DNA of 64,000 bases from Branchipolynoe longqiensis (GCA_030323885.1 CM059190.1:81460709-81524708); one strand, 5' to 3'; numbered from the stretch's first letter, positions 22,133-33,441 are shown. A program made the numbers and translations. The notes: generated by a model not told the origin, from the sequence alone.

Positions 22133-23486
22133 TATATACCCGGTATACATAGGTAGACGCAGGGGACTCTATCCCTCCTTGGGTTAATTCGACACCTAGC
22201 TGATCTAATCCGCCTCCACTATCGGGCGAGTCTATATACGTGTGGATATAAATAACACATGACTATTATTTCCTATTTCTCTGAACCTCCTGTTCTGGCG
22301 AATCACACTACTGGCACCACCTGGAGTACTTTTTTTTTTTTTGGTAAATATTTGTATTCATAGGAATACATATTTTATCAGCACCGGGGCACTGGTCTTC
22401 CAACCATTTGAGTGATCACATTTGATTTGTACATAGTGGAAGTGGAATGTGTTGCATTGTGTGCAGCACAACCCATTCTGAGCATGAAAAGAAAGTTGGG
22501 GAGCAGCCTATGCTGAATAGTGTACAGCATAGGTACTCAACATAGTGCAAGGCATATGCATCAATATAGAGTGTGCAGTAATGTAGCCTAGTGGTTAAAT
22601 CATATGATGTGTTTGTATATCAGTTAGATTTGGTTTTAATAACAGTTAGTCTTTTAATAGTGCCATGTTGGATAAGTATAGTGGTTTATACTGCATGCAT
22701 TGCTGGTTAAAGATGTAGTTATTCAGTGGTGGTAGTGGGTCTTGAATCTTATTATGTCATTGAGTTATAATAGTTGTTTGTCAAATGTGGATGGGGGGGG
22801 GGGGGGCTCCAATGGGCAGGGGGGCGGACAGGCAGGGAGAGAGCAGGCATGAGAGAGGGTGAAGTCAATGGGTCGTTCCTGTAGTATCACCGACTTGTGA
22901 GCGGCCCAGTAGGCCTACAGCTCCCTCTCTTTCCCCTTCTCTCTGTCAGTGTATCCATCATTCTCTTTTCTCTCCTTGTCTCCTTTCTGTCTTTCTCTTC
23001 ATTTCTTCCTTTTCATCCCCCTCTTTCTTGCTTTCTCGCTTTCTCTTTCTCTGTCTAGTTTCCCTTTTTAGCACACAGCACCAACACAACATCATCTGAT
23101 CACTGAAATCAGATGTAATACTTAGTAGTTTCGTATTCGCAGATAATCAAACATGTTATTCAGGTATAACACACAGAACAAAGGGTTTGAAGTATGTTTG
23201 AAATGTACTATTCTTCTGTATATGTTTAATAAAGCATGACATATCATCAGTGTCAAGAATGGGAAAATTACTGTGAAAATGTATACTCGATGATGGGGGG
23301 CTTGTTAGTCGACCCAGTGGTCTATGCACGTAGGAGCTGGATGGGGGGGGGGGCCTCTTTTCTTCGCACTATTCCCTTCTCCGTAGAGTAGGTAGATCGA
23401 CCCAGTGCATGCCGGAAAGTCTTCACCCCCTCTCGGGCGTGTGGGGGAGGGGGCGTGCAATGGCACTCCGGGCATTGCTACCCGCT
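22133..23486. other. No recognisable gene; homopolymer and CT-rich tracts
   Basis: Contains a T run (about 22329), G runs (about 22794 and 23344) and a TTTCTC/CTTTCT-rich stretch (22920-23060). No exon or repeat family is identified. Confidence 0.5.
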
Positions 23487-23498
23487 ATATCAGTGTTA

Positions 23499-23536
<38 letters not shown>

Positions 23537-23548
23537 TAACACTGATAT
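23487..23548. repeat. Palindrome with TA centre
   Basis: ATATCAGTGTTACCATCA and its exact reverse complement flank 26 bp of alternating TA. It would fold into a long hairpin or cruciform. Confidence 0.9.
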
Positions 23549-24215
23549 ATATATATATATATGATATATATATGGTATATATATGGTATATAGTTGGTAT
23601 GTATCGACACACACATATATAGACGGATAGATAAATATATAGATATGGACATAGGTATGTCTATAGATATGGATATAAATATGGATATGGATATACATAT
23701 GGATATATAGATATAGATATATATATGGATATAGACATGGATATATGTATGAATATAGGTATGGATATATATATGGGTATATATATATATGGAGATAGAT
23801 ATGGAGATAGAGCGACCGATTGATAGATATATATATAGATCGATATATAGATAGCTGGATGTACAGATGCATAGATGGATACACAGATAGATGGATAGAT
23901 TGATGCATAGATTGATAGATAGATTGATAAATTGACAGATTGATATATTGATGGATTAATGGATTGGTGGATTGGTAGCTTGAGAGATGGATGCGTGGAT
24001 AGATTGAGAGATTGAGAGAATGATAGATGGGTGCATGGGTTGGTGGATGGATGGTAGATGGATGGGTGGACGGATGGGTGTGTGGATGGGATCAATGGGT
24101 GGATAGATGGATAGATGGATAGATCGATGGGTGGATTGATGGATGCTGGATAGATGGATGGGTCTGTGGATAGATCGATGGATGCGTGGCTAGAGAGACA
24201 GATAGACAGAGATGT
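23549..24215. repeat. TATGGA / GATAGATGGAT microsatellite tract
   Basis: Grades from ATAT/GGATAT to GATA/GATG-type tetranucleotides (GATAGATGGATAGAT). Minus-strand Ser/Ile/Tyr/His frames through it are artefacts. 24216-24540 is unassigned. Confidence 0.9.
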
Positions 24216-24540
24216 ATGCATACAGTTAATCATATCGGTATGTACGCATGCCGTATTTATAACACATATCTCATGTCGCACTGCCCGTCAATATAATCTT
24301 GCCTGAACAATGGATAATTGGAATGTATGGAATATCACCTATCATTACAATGTGTAAATAAACCGCAAAGAGCAGCTGGTGTGGTGCTTGTCGCATTTCA
24401 AGCCTATTTAGTGGGCGGGGGCATCCAAAGTTTTCAACATATCTTTGTCTGTACAAAGAGCCGTGCTACCTCAGTCCCCATCTTCACCCCCACTTACACC
24501 ACTTAAAACAGCCACATATTATCCCAGAAAATGCTTTCTG

Positions 24541-24765
24541 CTATATATTTTTGTTGTTGTTGTACATTAATTGTTTAAGCAGGGGAAATTTCAGTCGCAG
24601 ATGACCGGTCTTCCTCATTCCACTGCTCCTTGCCCTATCCTAATAATGCTGAGCGCCTGGCTAGGAAGCGACAAGTATCAATTCTTAAGTCATTGGTTTG
24701 ACTCGACCAGGATTCAAAGCCACGATCCCATGATCTACCAACACGGGAGACGGATGCCATCCCCT
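24541..24765 (-). mobile_element. Chimeric SINE: SINE-A head with SINE-B-type tail
   Basis: On the minus strand: Ser/Leu-type SINE-A head, GACTTAAGAATTGATACTTG and GCATTATTAGGATAGGGCAAGG, then, instead of the rest of SINE-A, a tail with CAGTGGAATGAGGAAGACCGG, AAATTTCCCCTGC and ACAACAACAA. The tail corresponds to SINE-B at 15133-15215. It shares this join with 14745-14885. Confidence 0.75.
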
Positions 24766-25005
24766 CTGAGACTAAATCTCAAATGTCCAACGTGACTTCC
24801 CCGTCCGGTTGTATGTGGGTGTTTATGATCGTGAACATGTTGAAAACGTTGGATGACCCGTTTTGGGGGGATTTTCTTTCTCTCAAATAACTCACCATAT
24901 AGTATTCATATAAATTATTGAGAATTAATGACAGAACTAAAGGAAATTCTAATTGGAGCTTCCTGACCAGTACTGTAAGGCCAATTTTCGAAACTCTTTC
25001 AAGAA
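24766..25005. other. Unassigned
   Basis: On the minus strand, AATTTCCTTTAG and ATG|GTGAGT bracket a 41-bp open segment (LSLILNNLYEYYM). It is AT-rich with no partner exon, so I do not call it. Confidence 0.4.
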
Positions 25006-25325
25006 CTTTTTTTTCTTGAAGATTTATACAGCCTATCATGGATAAGTCTGAATAGACTTGTTTTCACCAGTAGACAGTTTGTCGATAGAAAGCCCAAGCC
25101 TACACTTTTACCGACCCAAGGGATTTTTAACCTCCCACACCACATAGACATGATATGAGAGCAACTGGCCTTTGATGACGCTGTAAGTTATACACAGCAG
25201 TGGAAATCCAAATTGGCAGAGGTGGGGGGCACGGGGAATTGAACCACTGACCTTCAAATTAGGAGTCCGACCTAGAAAAAAGTCAGACACTCTAACCACT
25301 CCACCACAGAGACACCACAGAGAAT
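25006..25325 (-). mobile_element. SINE-B, alternative tail
   Basis: The head complement (CTCTAACCACTCCACCACAG at the right) and body match 14893-15215 up to the GGGCTTTC block. The 3' part then differs: GTGAAAACAAGTCTATTCAG and CATGATAGGCTGTATAAATC to an A-rich end (minus-strand reading). Confidence 0.85.
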
Positions 25326-25533
25326 GGGCCTGCATTAGTGACTGCGGGGGCGTAGGCTACATTGTCACACTGTAAACATGTGCAAACAATTTCTCCCAGC
25401 ATCATTTTTGTGTCCATACTAAGTCTCTTTATTATGTGCACTTTTTTATTTTGTGCTTGGGACTTCATTTAAAATTTTTAGTAAGTAGGTGCGAACAATT
25501 TTACATTTACAATTTGTTTTCTTCTGACTATAG

Positions 25534-25563
25534 CCTTGGACTCTAGCGCGGGACATAACCAAT
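25534..25563 (+). CDS. Very weak candidate exon (30 bp)
   Basis: Strong acceptor (TTTGTTTTCTTCTGACTATAG); the donor AAT|GTACTT is weak. It encodes PWTLARDITN in phase 0-0, which would fit between the candidates at 9060-9108 and 27991-28075. Short and unsupported by anything else. Confidence 0.12.
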
Positions 25564-25582
25564 GTACTTGTGTGAACACTGA

Positions 25583-26182
25583 AGGCCCGGTCACATACAC
25601 GTTAGTGGACGTAGTTTAATGTAGTGGAGGCTAACTTAGTTGAACGTAGTTGGATGTAGTTGGATGTAGTTGAACGTAGTTGAACGTACCGGAGAAGTAT
25701 GGATGCCAACCAGACGTATTGGCCGAATGAGTTAGAGCGTCCGTCTACCATGTTGGTAGATCGAGGGGTCGTGGGTTCGCACGATCGTCGAGTCAAACCA
25801 ATGACTTAAAAATTGATACTTGTTGTTTCCTAGCCTGGCGCTTGGCATTATTAGGATATGGCAAGGACTGGTTGGCTCAGTGTCAGGATAATGTGACTGA
25901 GTGGGATATCAGGTCATGTTGCTGGCAGCCTGGTCTTCCAGTGGGGCAGCACTATAAAGTCGCCATAAGTGTGCACTGTCACAAGTCAGTACCCGTCCTG
26001 ATATGACCTTGTATGTTGCTAGGACGTAAAACAACAACAAACAAACAAAAGTGTGGATGCCGGTAGGTTCCACTACGTTCAACTTCGTTCAACTACATCC
26101 AACTACGTTCCACTTCATTCAACTACGTTAGCCTCCACTACGTTCAACTACGTCCACTAACGTGTATGTTGTGACCGGGCCT
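25583..26182. mobile_element. GTCACA-end MITE, GTAGTTGAAC type, with nested SINE
   Basis: AGGCCCGGTCACATACACG and its inverse CGTGTATGTTGTGACCGGGCCT; TAA lies on the right, but GA-type sequence on the left is the exception to the TA rule. The interior repeats GTAGTTGAACGTA / TACGTTCAACTAC. A SINE-A copy occupies 25708-26049. Confidence 0.85.
25708..26049 (+). mobile_element. SINE-A nested in a MITE, 12-bp TSD
   Basis: Ser/Leu-type head, complete body and AACAACAACAAACAAAC tail. Direct repeats AGTRTGGATGCC at 25696-25707 and 26050-26061 (one mismatch) define the insertion, which is younger than the host MITE. Confidence 0.92.
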
Positions 26183-26199
26183 TAACCCACTTAATTTAA

Positions 26200-26865
26200 A
26201 GTTGCATAGTCTGATAAAACCATCAAATTTTCTAAAACAAAGCATTCATCCAGATGTGAACTTACACAATCCAACTGTTTGTTTGTTGTTGTTTAACGTC
26301 CTAGCAACATTTAAGGTCATATCAGGACGGATACCGGCTTGTGACAGTGCGCACTCATGGCGACTTTATAGTGCTGTCCCACTGGGTAACCAGGCCACCA
26401 GCACCATGACATGGTATCCCACTCAGTCACAATATCCTGACACTGAGCACACCAGTCCTTGCCCTGTCCTAGAAATGCCAAGCGCCTGGCTAGGAAGCGA
26501 CAAGTATCAATTTTTAAGTCATTGGTTTGACTCGACCAGGTTTCGAACCCATGACCCCACAATCTACCAGTACGGGAGACGGACGCTCTAACTCAGTCGG
26601 CCATCCCGTTTGGTCCACATAATCCAACTGAGATGCTGGTGCACTTCTGAAGCCTATGTTGCTGCGTAGAAGGACACACTGAGTCAATTTAACAACCTGT
26701 TACTGCTGAAGTCTATGGCATCAGCGTTTTGAAAAGCATACCTTGATTAATTTGGCATGTTTACATTTCAAACATCGGAAAGGTTAGCCATTTCAAATCA
26801 AAGTTATTTTAATCTAATCTAAGGTAGATTATTATGATCAACGTAATCTGTTTATAAGGATGAAC
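26200..26865 (+). mobile_element. TTAA-flanked MITE split by a SINE, 3' end lost
   Basis: AGTTGCATAGTCTGATAAAA after TTAA, interrupted at 26278-26616, resuming with GAGATGCTGGTGCACTTCTG and GAGTCAATTTAACA. It ends near GATCAACGTAATCTG without the right inverted repeat. Confidence 0.85.
26278..26616 (-). mobile_element. SINE-A nested in a TTAA MITE, 14-bp TSD
   Basis: Full minus-strand copy with the Ser/Leu-type head complement (TCAGTCGGCCATCCCG). Direct repeats ACAYAATCCAACTG at 26264-26277 and 26617-26630 (one mismatch). Confidence 0.92.
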
Positions 26866-26921
26866 AATATTCCGATTTCACAGATTTCAACGATTTTTTT
26901 ATATTTATCGATTAACGTTAA

Positions 26922-27269
26922 AGCTGCATAGTCTGATGAAATATCAGATTTTCAAAACCAAACCAATTATCTAGATTTGATTTTACATATCTAACTTAGA
27001 TACTAATGCACTTATTAAGCATTTGTTTCTACATAGAAGGCAATACTGAGTCAATTTAACAGAACCTGTTACTGCAGAAGTCTACGGTCTCAGAGTTTTC
27101 ACAAGCTTGCCCAAACTAATTTTCCATGTTTGCACCCAAAATATCTCAAAGGTTTACCATTGGAAATAAAAGTAACTTTGAACTAATGTAAAGTAGATAC
27201 TAGTGATCGATCTAATATAGTTATCTCAGAAAAAAATACAGAAATTCAAGACCATCGGACTATGCAACT
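26922..27269 (+). mobile_element. TTAA-flanked MITE, full length
   Basis: AGCTGCATAGTCTGATGAAA to CATCGGACTATGCAACT, TTAA on both sides, 348 bp. Confidence 0.93.
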
Positions 27270-27419
27270 TTAAACAAAATGCTATGGAATCAGGATGTAT
27301 ATGACATTGGTTGGTTCAAATTCTGTTCTTTTATGACCTGAGATATTACTAGAACATGAAACCTAAACAAGAACAAGTTAAGTATGGGTGATAATATAGG
27401 CACAATAAGGATAGTTGAA

Positions 27420-27582
27420 ACTGGATTTCCAGCATTTTTACTGCGATTCCCTGATAGTGCTAATCCTATGGGGGGAAATCTGCGTTTTTGCGGAAATTCG
27501 CCATCGGTGTAAATATCTCGGTTGCTTTCCGCGTTTGTTTTTTTGCCGGAGACCATTTTCATCCCTGTGTTTATCTGAGAAA
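27420..27582. repeat. hAT-like end fragment
   Basis: The right part, CCGGAGACCATTTTCATCCCTG, matches the right end of the element at 45103-45378; the left end is not clear. Confidence 0.45.
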
Positions 27583-27596
27583 ATGATAGACACTCA

Positions 27597-27905
27597 AATT
27601 TCTTTTCTTGAAGATTTATACTGCCTATCATGGATAAGCCTGAATAGACTTGTTTTCACCATTAGACAGTTTGTCGATAGAAAGCCCGAGTCTACACTTT
27701 TACCGACCCAAGGGATTTTTAACCTCCCACACCACATAGACATGGTATGAGAGCAACTGGCCTTTGATGACGCTGTCAGTTATCCACAGCGGTGGAAATC
27801 CAAATTGGCAGAGGTGGGGGCATGGGGAATCGAACCACCGACCTTCAGATTAGGAGTCTGACCTAGAAAAAAGTCAGACACTCTAACCACTCTGCCACAT
27901 AGAAC
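27597..27905 (-). mobile_element. SINE-B, alternative tail
   Basis: Same structure as 25006-25325, with the head complement CTCTAACCACTCTGCCACAT at the right and the TTCTTGAAGATTTATACTGCC tail complement at the left. Confidence 0.85.
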
Positions 27906-27990
27906 ACCACTACATTGGACTATGCAACCTTAACAGTGCAAACTAGGTCAACTTTGTCTACTCCATCAACTCTGTCAACTCTAGCCTCAG

Positions 27991-28075
27991 GCCTACCTGG
28001 GAGTGGCCGTGAAAACCACCTTTTGTGAATTAATGTGTAGTTATTCAGAGAAAGTCATTAGTGAGCTGGACACCT
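27991..28075 (+). CDS. Candidate internal exon, unknown protein (85 bp, phase 0-1)
   Basis: A pyrimidine-rich acceptor (CAACTCTGTCAACTCTAGCCTCAG) and a consensus donor, ACCT|GTGAGTATG, enclose 28 codons: AYLGVAVKTTFCELM, then CSYSEKVISELDT. An upstream AG at 27983-27984 would add Pro-Gln. Composition is balanced and no second copy of this segment occurs in the window, so it does not look like a repeat. The frame stays open only a short way into the intron. Its phase-1 end fits the candidate exon at 38723. The implied intron of 10.6 kb is full of MITEs and SINEs. No family is recognised. Confidence 0.42.
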
Positions 28076-28218
28076 GTGAGTATGTATACCCATGTGGTTC
28101 GTAAACAGAACAGCACTTTACTTTACTTCATACTTCAAATTACTATATAAACCATGTAAAACAAATTTGTGTAAATTGTGTTTAGGTATTGGTTTCTTTT
28201 TACAAACGAGTAGACTAA

Positions 28219-28606
28219 AGCTAAGATTCCTTACACGCGGCATGCAGCATGCGGTATGCGAATGCGAATGCGGCAAAAAATTGAAATGCCTTGAAGTCAA
28301 TGGGCTACATTCCTTACACGCGGTATGCGAATGCGAATGCGAATGCGAATGCGGCAACTCGATCGGTCCCTGTAGCCATTGGTGTGGCATGAAGCATGCG
28401 GTATGCAAATAGAAACCATCAGTCGCATGTGTCAATTAGTTTTAGACGAGGGGAGGCGACTGATCATTACGGAACTGTGTAGGTAAAAGTGTAGGCTCGG
28501 GCTTTCTATCGACAAACTGGTGAAAACAAGCCTATTCAGGCTAAAGCTAAGATTCCTTACACCCGGTATGCGGCATGCCTATCCCATAACCGTCCATCTC
28601 CCGGTG

Positions 28607-28637
<31 letters not shown>

Positions 28638-28889
28638 TCTATATATATGTAAAAATCATTTATTTTAATTCAATTTTTTTATTGTTGTTGTTGAAGATTG
28701 AAACTGCCTATCATGCTACCAGATCCACAGAAATAGGAATAGTTATCTATACTTTGGCAATTATAAAGGTAGGAACCCCCATGTGAGACAGACGGCCGCA
28801 TGCCGCATGCCACGTGAAAGGAATCATCCCGTTCGCATACCGCATGCCGCATGCCGCATGCCGCATACCGCGTGTAAGGAATCTTAGCT
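28219..28889. mobile_element. TA-flanked MITE complex, GCATGC/GCGAATGC type
   Basis: AGCTAAGATTCCTTACACGCGG at the left and CCGCGTGTAAGGAATCTTAGCT at the right, TAA on both sides. It appears composite: a left half like 8516-8820 (28219-28480), a 60-bp SINE-B piece, then a second left end at about 28545 leading into a shorter complete copy (about 28545-28889). Confidence 0.8.
28481..28540 (+). repeat. SINE-B 3' fragment inside the MITE
   Basis: GTGTAGGCTCGGGCTTTCTA and GTGAAAACAAGCCTATTCAG match the alternative SINE-B tail. Confidence 0.8.
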
Positions 28890-29952
28890 TAACTTGTTTA
28901 CTGGACTTTACACGCACAAATATGTATACAGATGGTATATCCAAAATTAAATAGATAACCAGAAAATCAGTGCTCCGGCACTGACAAAAAATAGATATGA
29001 ATAAAATTCAGTTCCTGAATAAAACACACACACACAAAATAGAAACTATATATATCGCCAAGTGGAGGCTTCTGTTTTAACAGTACGGTTAAACTGTAAT
29101 TAATAAAGAAGACAGTGATGCAGGTTGGTTATGTAAATGCAGGTTATGCCATGTTCAATTAATGCAGGTGACACACTTAATGGACTAGAGGTCCTAAAGT
29201 TAAGAGACATTCAATACGATCGTACACATTTATCTCCGCTCTGAAATAATATGGTAATGATGTGTTTAGGTATTGGTTTCTTTTTGCAAGCGAGTGGACT
29301 AACTTGTTCACTGGACTATGCATGCACTAATATGTATACAAATACCATAACCAAGATAAAATAGACACCTTATAGTCCTCTTCATTCTCCATATGTCAGA
29401 ATGTAGTAATTTATATTTATGTGTTGTATAAGAATTCTGCGAGTATAAAGGCGCGAAAGGGAAGATTCCCTACATTGATCACTCATATGTTGTGTATTAC
29501 TTTATGGGTGACCCCTTTTCACTGTTGGGACAGGTGGCGCCACCACCTCCAACCCCTACCAGTGACGCAAATACTGTCACTCGCGCACTGGAATTCCTTC
29601 CTTGTCTTGTCTCCATATTGTACTGTAGCAAGGACTTTATCTCTACATATTCTACTTATTTCTAAGTGGGAAAGCCACCACAGACTCATGCGGCAGGTCG
29701 GCGGGACCAAGTGGCCCTTAGCTGCTGCTGTATTGGCCACTTGTGGCTTACACATGCTTTTCTGCTCAAGGGGGAACCTCCCCCTGAATGTATTGGGTGT
29801 CCGTCCCCGCTGACACTCAAATACATTTTTATTAAGTTGCGTTGATTTGTTGGCCCTGCGCCAACAATTCTACACTGCAGACAGTATGAATGACCCTTTT
29901 ACTAAAGTAAAACAGGAAAACATTTTAGCCTTTTTGAGGGCAGCTGGACTGT
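28890..29952. other. Unassigned, with a weak dispersed repeat
   Basis: The GCGAGTATAAAGGCGCG and GGTGGCGCCACC blocks (29440-29600) recur in diverged form at 37175-37350. GGCGGGACCAAGTGG near 29700 recurs in altered form at 52155. The 130-residue frame at 29421-29813 spans these repeats and is not called a gene. Confidence 0.45.
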
Positions 29953-30212
29953 ACCACCTCATATAGTTTACTAAATAAATTCTATCATTTATTAATACAA
30001 CTTTTCTTTTTTTATGGGAATTTGTTTCCCTTGACCACAAATATATGATTGTGAGCTTCCTAATTTAATGAGTGTCTATTGGCACATAATTGATTGTCTG
30101 CTTTTACATGTAAAAGCGATGGTTTGAACAAAAAACAAACATTTCTCATCGTGAATATGGCCTATGCTGCCGACACGCCGTAAAGCAACCACCAATCAAT
30201 CAATCAATCAAA
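29953..30212 (+). mobile_element. 260-bp retroelement 3' end with CAAT tail
   Basis: Starts ACCACCTCATATAGTTTAC and ends CGTAAAGCAACCACC plus CAAT repeats. It is shared with 61464-61719, whose ends are fixed by an uninterrupted host copy. The two micro-insertions at 3332 and 17283 are its last 36 and 70 bases. Probably the 3' end of a LINE or of a SINE it mobilises. Confidence 0.75.
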
Positions 30213-30279
30213 CTTATTTCTACTATCTTATACGTATTTTAATGTACTTACATGTATTTAATTATACTTACTTATATGT

Positions 30280-30355
30280 TTTGTTTGTTTCTTGGAATGT
30301 CATATCAAGGGTACCGACTTGTGACAATGCACAATCATGGTGACTTTATAGTGCT
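30280..30355 (-). repeat. SINE-A fragment
   Basis: TTGTTTGTTTCTTGGAATGT, GTACCGACTTGTGACAATGC and GGTGACTTTATAGTGCT: the 3' third only. Confidence 0.7.
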
Positions 30356-30404
30356 TTTCATAGGTATTTGAACTGAAAACATGCTACATTATATTCTGGC
30401 AAGT

Positions 30405-30968
30405 GGTTTAGCAGGAAGTCGGGAGTTCGGGAGTTCGGTTCCAGGTCGAGTCAACCCAATGACATCTAAAATTGGTACTCGTCTCTTCCTAGCCTGGCAC
30501 TCAGCATTAATAGGATAGGGTAAGGACTGGTTATTTCAGTGTCAGGATGATGTGACTGAGTGGGATATCGGGTGGTGGTGCCGGTGGTGCGGTTTCCACC
30601 CTCCGTCAGTTTCAGCCGGACGCTGTCGTCAATTGCATTGTCAATGGCCGTAAGCAATCTTCATACAGAAAAAGTGAAATATCTCTAAAACCACACCACC
30701 TAGAAACAAATCGCTTGGTACACATATAGAAAACATGTTTTCCAAAAAGATTATATTAAATCGATAAGGTTAGGGTTCTGGATTTCTATTAATAAGGTTA
30801 GTGATGATGCTGTTCGATTTTGATGCATGCGCAGAAGCGATCCGGAGAGCTGAAACCGTGTGACAGCACTATACAATCGCCATGAGTGCGCACTGGCACA
30901 AGTTGGTACCCTTCCTGGTATGACCTTAGATGTTACCAGGACGTAAAACTCCAACAACCAACCAACCG
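30405..30968 (+). mobile_element. SINE-A interrupted by the 205-bp repeat
   Basis: Head and body to about 30588 (GTGACTGAGTGGGATATCGG), then about 270 bp of inverted 205-bp repeat (TCTCTAAAACCACACCACC, AAATCGCTTGGTACACATAT), then the 3' part from about 30860 (ACAGCACTATACAATCGCC) to the tail variant AAAACTCCAACAACCAACC. Confidence 0.8.
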
Positions 30969-31227
30969 TCAATAACTGAAATACGTCTTTCTGTCCCCTT
31001 TAATTTTAAATAGATTGTGTACATTAGAAATATTCGCTTGCCCTCGTTAGATTACAAACAAGAGACAATGTGAAAATACGTGTACTGGTGAAAACATGAG
31101 CGGGTGGGGAACTGGACAACTGAAAAATAAATGTTATTGGAATGAATAACATGTAAGCACTTCACATACAAGAGGGCGTGGTATCAATCCCAAGCCGGGT
31201 CAAATAAAAAATAAAATGCCAGCACAT

Positions 31228-31720
31228 TGGAAAATATTCCGATTTAATGCATTGGTGGGGGAATGCAAATGTTATATTACTGATCAGGTATATTTGACAG
31301 GTGCATGTATGTGTATGTGTAGGTGCTGTTGGTGCCTGAGTGAGATGTAAATAGACATAGTGGTGCTGGCAGGGCTGTGTGTAAGGGGCCACTCAGAGCC
31401 TACCCCCTCCCCCCCTCTGCTAGTTAGCATCACCACACTCAGGCTCAAGGCAGGTGGTGGCCAGGAGAGCTTGGTGGTGGTGAGCAGATCACTGGTAACC
31501 ATGCTGGATCCCTATCGGTAGAGCTAAGAATGCTTGTTCCCCATTGGGGGAATAGGGTGGGGTGATAGTCTACACTGAATCAATGTACCATATAAATAAT
31601 AAACCAGAGGGCTTGACTCTCTCTCTTCTTTCTCACTTTATACTCTTCCTTTCTCTTTGTCTGTATTGATTTCATTATAGCCTGCCTACACAACCACAGA
31701 TTCGAGCCATAGACTTAACA
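31228..31720 (+). mobile_element. 490-bp dispersed repeat, LTR-like
   Basis: An inverted copy lies at about 61050-61840. Shared blocks: AAAATATTCCGATTTA, GAATGCAAATGTT, CTGGCAGG, ATAAACCAGAGGGCTTGA followed by CTCTCTCTTCTTTCTCAC, and CAACCACAGATTCGAGCC. The TATA-like block followed by a pyrimidine tract recalls an LTR promoter, but TG...CA ends and a partner LTR were not found. Confidence 0.55.
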
Positions 31721-31795
31721 ACATGTTATGCTTGACAGTAACACTAAGCATTATTTAGATATGGTAAGGACAGGTTTGTTCATTGCCACGAGAAG

Positions 31796-32122
31796 ATCCC
31801 AGACTTGGTGGTCGAATCGGTAGAGCAGAGGCTTCCTGTACGAAAGGTCAGGAGTTTCATTCCTGTTCGAGTCTAACCAATGACTTAAAAAATTGATACA
31901 TGTCGCTTCCTATCCAGGTGCTTGACATTAATGGGATACGGCAAGGACTGGTTATCTCAGTATCAGGATAATGTGACTGAGTGGTATTTCGGGTCATGGT
32001 GCCAGTGGTCTGGTCTCCCATTGGGGCAGCACTATAAAGTCACCATGAGTGTGCACTGCCACAAGTCAGTACCCATCTTGATATGACATTAGATGTTGCC
32101 AAGACATAAAACTCTAACAAAC
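31796..32122 (+). mobile_element. SINE-A, full length
   Basis: GACTTGGTGGTCGAATCGG head, complete body and AAAACTCTAACAAAC tail. It ends directly against an inverted SINE-A tail at 32127, a tail-to-tail junction. Confidence 0.9.
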
Positions 32123-32126
32123 AAGT

Positions 32127-32330
32127 TGTGTTTGTTTGTTGTTGTTTTACGTCCTAGCAACAGCTAAGGTCATATCAGGACGGGAGAAACAAAGTCAGGA
32201 GAATATGAATTAATGGAATATCAGGTCATGGTGCCGACAGCACATTGGGCAGCAAGTACTGAAAATGTTCTTCGGTAGCCTGGTATTACGTTAAATGCTA
32301 CTAGGGCGGATAACCCCAATAAACAAAACT
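32127..32330. repeat. SINE-A fragments
   Basis: 32127-32185 is a minus-strand tail (TTGTTTGTTGTTGTTTTACG ... TATCAGGACGGG). 32192-32330 is a diverged plus-strand body (GGAATATCAGGTCATGGTGC ... CTAGGGCGGATAAC). 32331-32485 is unassigned. Confidence 0.65.
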
Positions 32331-32485
32331 TCAGGCACAAATAATTAATTGTCACTCCCTTAAAGAGAATGCCCACCAAACCCATAGCGATGATATGCAG
32401 CTGCGAACCGCGCCGATCTATTTCATGCAACACATTTATTCAGGACGTGAAAGCTATTTTTAGTTCAGTTGAAGGCATTTTGCTA

Positions 32486-33066
32486 ATACCCCTGTCACAT
32501 TACAACACTTCTCGCCAACGCACGTCGATGTATGTGATTTTTTGGCGGAACATCGGAATACGTCAGGAAGCGTTACACGCGCGTTAGGCGCGCGTTGGTA
32601 TTCATTGATCTACGGCGAGGGTCGGCGAGGGTCGGCAGCGCACGTTAGGGAATCGGCAAAGTTTTGTGCTTGCACAAAACTTTTGATGTGTGACAATGCG
32701 TGGGTGCTAACATTATGGCGATGTTAGGGGTGCGTCAAGATACGCTAAACACGCTGGAATAACGTATTGCGAACGGTAGGCACACGCCGCGCACACGTGA
32801 GGGTCGTTCCCACACATTGCACCAAACTGTTGTGTTGTTGTTTTACATCCTAGCAACATCTAAGGTCATATCAGGATGGCGCGCCAACCTTTTTTGTTAT
32901 TTTTACGCACGCGTCAATATACATTACCACAATGTCGGCCGCATGATACCAACCCGTTGCGCTGAACTCAAACTTTTTCCCACCGCACCGACAAGTTTTA
33001 CGTTTCTCGACTTTATTGCGCGATGGCAGCACGCCGGCGAGAAGCGTCGTAATGTGACAGCACCAT
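32486..33066. mobile_element. GTCACA-end MITE, GCGTCGAC type
   Basis: Left ACCCCTGTCACATTACAACAC, right GTCGTAATGTGACAGCACCA, TA on both sides. Inner arms CTTCTCGCC / GGCGAGAAG. The interior is rich in ACGCG/GTCGAC/CGTTA words and has a hairpin near 32656-32688 around AAAGTTTTGTGCTTGCAC. It is the sister of 50355-50846. A 55-bp SINE-A tail is inserted at 32825-32879. Confidence 0.85.
32825..32879 (-). mobile_element. 55-bp SINE-A tail micro-insertion
   Basis: TTGTTGTTTTACATCCTAGC to TCATATCAGGATGG: only the SINE 3' end. The sister MITE at 50355 lacks it. Near-duplicate GCRCCAAMC lies on both sides, a probable short TSD. Confidence 0.75.
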
Positions 33067-33441
33067 TAGCCCTGGCAACCATTATGCATGCATAGCTACC
33101 ATTGCTGATTATTTGTTGGGGGGAAAAGCTTAGTATCATGACTGACACACATGGGGATGGCCTGGACGAGAGTTGTTGTTTTTGTTGTTGTTGTTTTTGT
33201 TGTTGTTCTTTGGGGGGGGGGGGTTTGTGTGGGGACTTTTCGGGGGGGGGGGGAGATTGTGCGGATGCAAAAAAGGGCTGGCTTAGTTACCGTTCAGTAC
33301 TTTATGTTTTGAGTGCTCTATTTCTTCTCAGTCCCTTCACAATCTGAGCATGGCCGCTATCGCAGTTCAACGACATGTTCATATTCCCTTATTCACAATT
33401 CTGAATTCCGAAATACAACTGGTCCCAGGGATTTCGGATAA
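33067..33441. other. Unassigned with GTT and G runs
   Basis: TTGTTGTTTTTGTTGTTGTT at 33173-33209 is followed by two runs of 11-12 G (about 33212 and 33243). No gene seen. Confidence 0.6.

Noticed and set aside
26202..26591. 129-residue ORF and similar frames (42382, 60607, 49732)
   Set aside because: They read SINE-A on one strand (recurring VLATSKVISG and STRYPTQSHYPD type strings) and are not genes.
29421..29813. 130-residue ORF
   Set aside because: It spans weak dispersed repeats, and no motif or splice context supports it.
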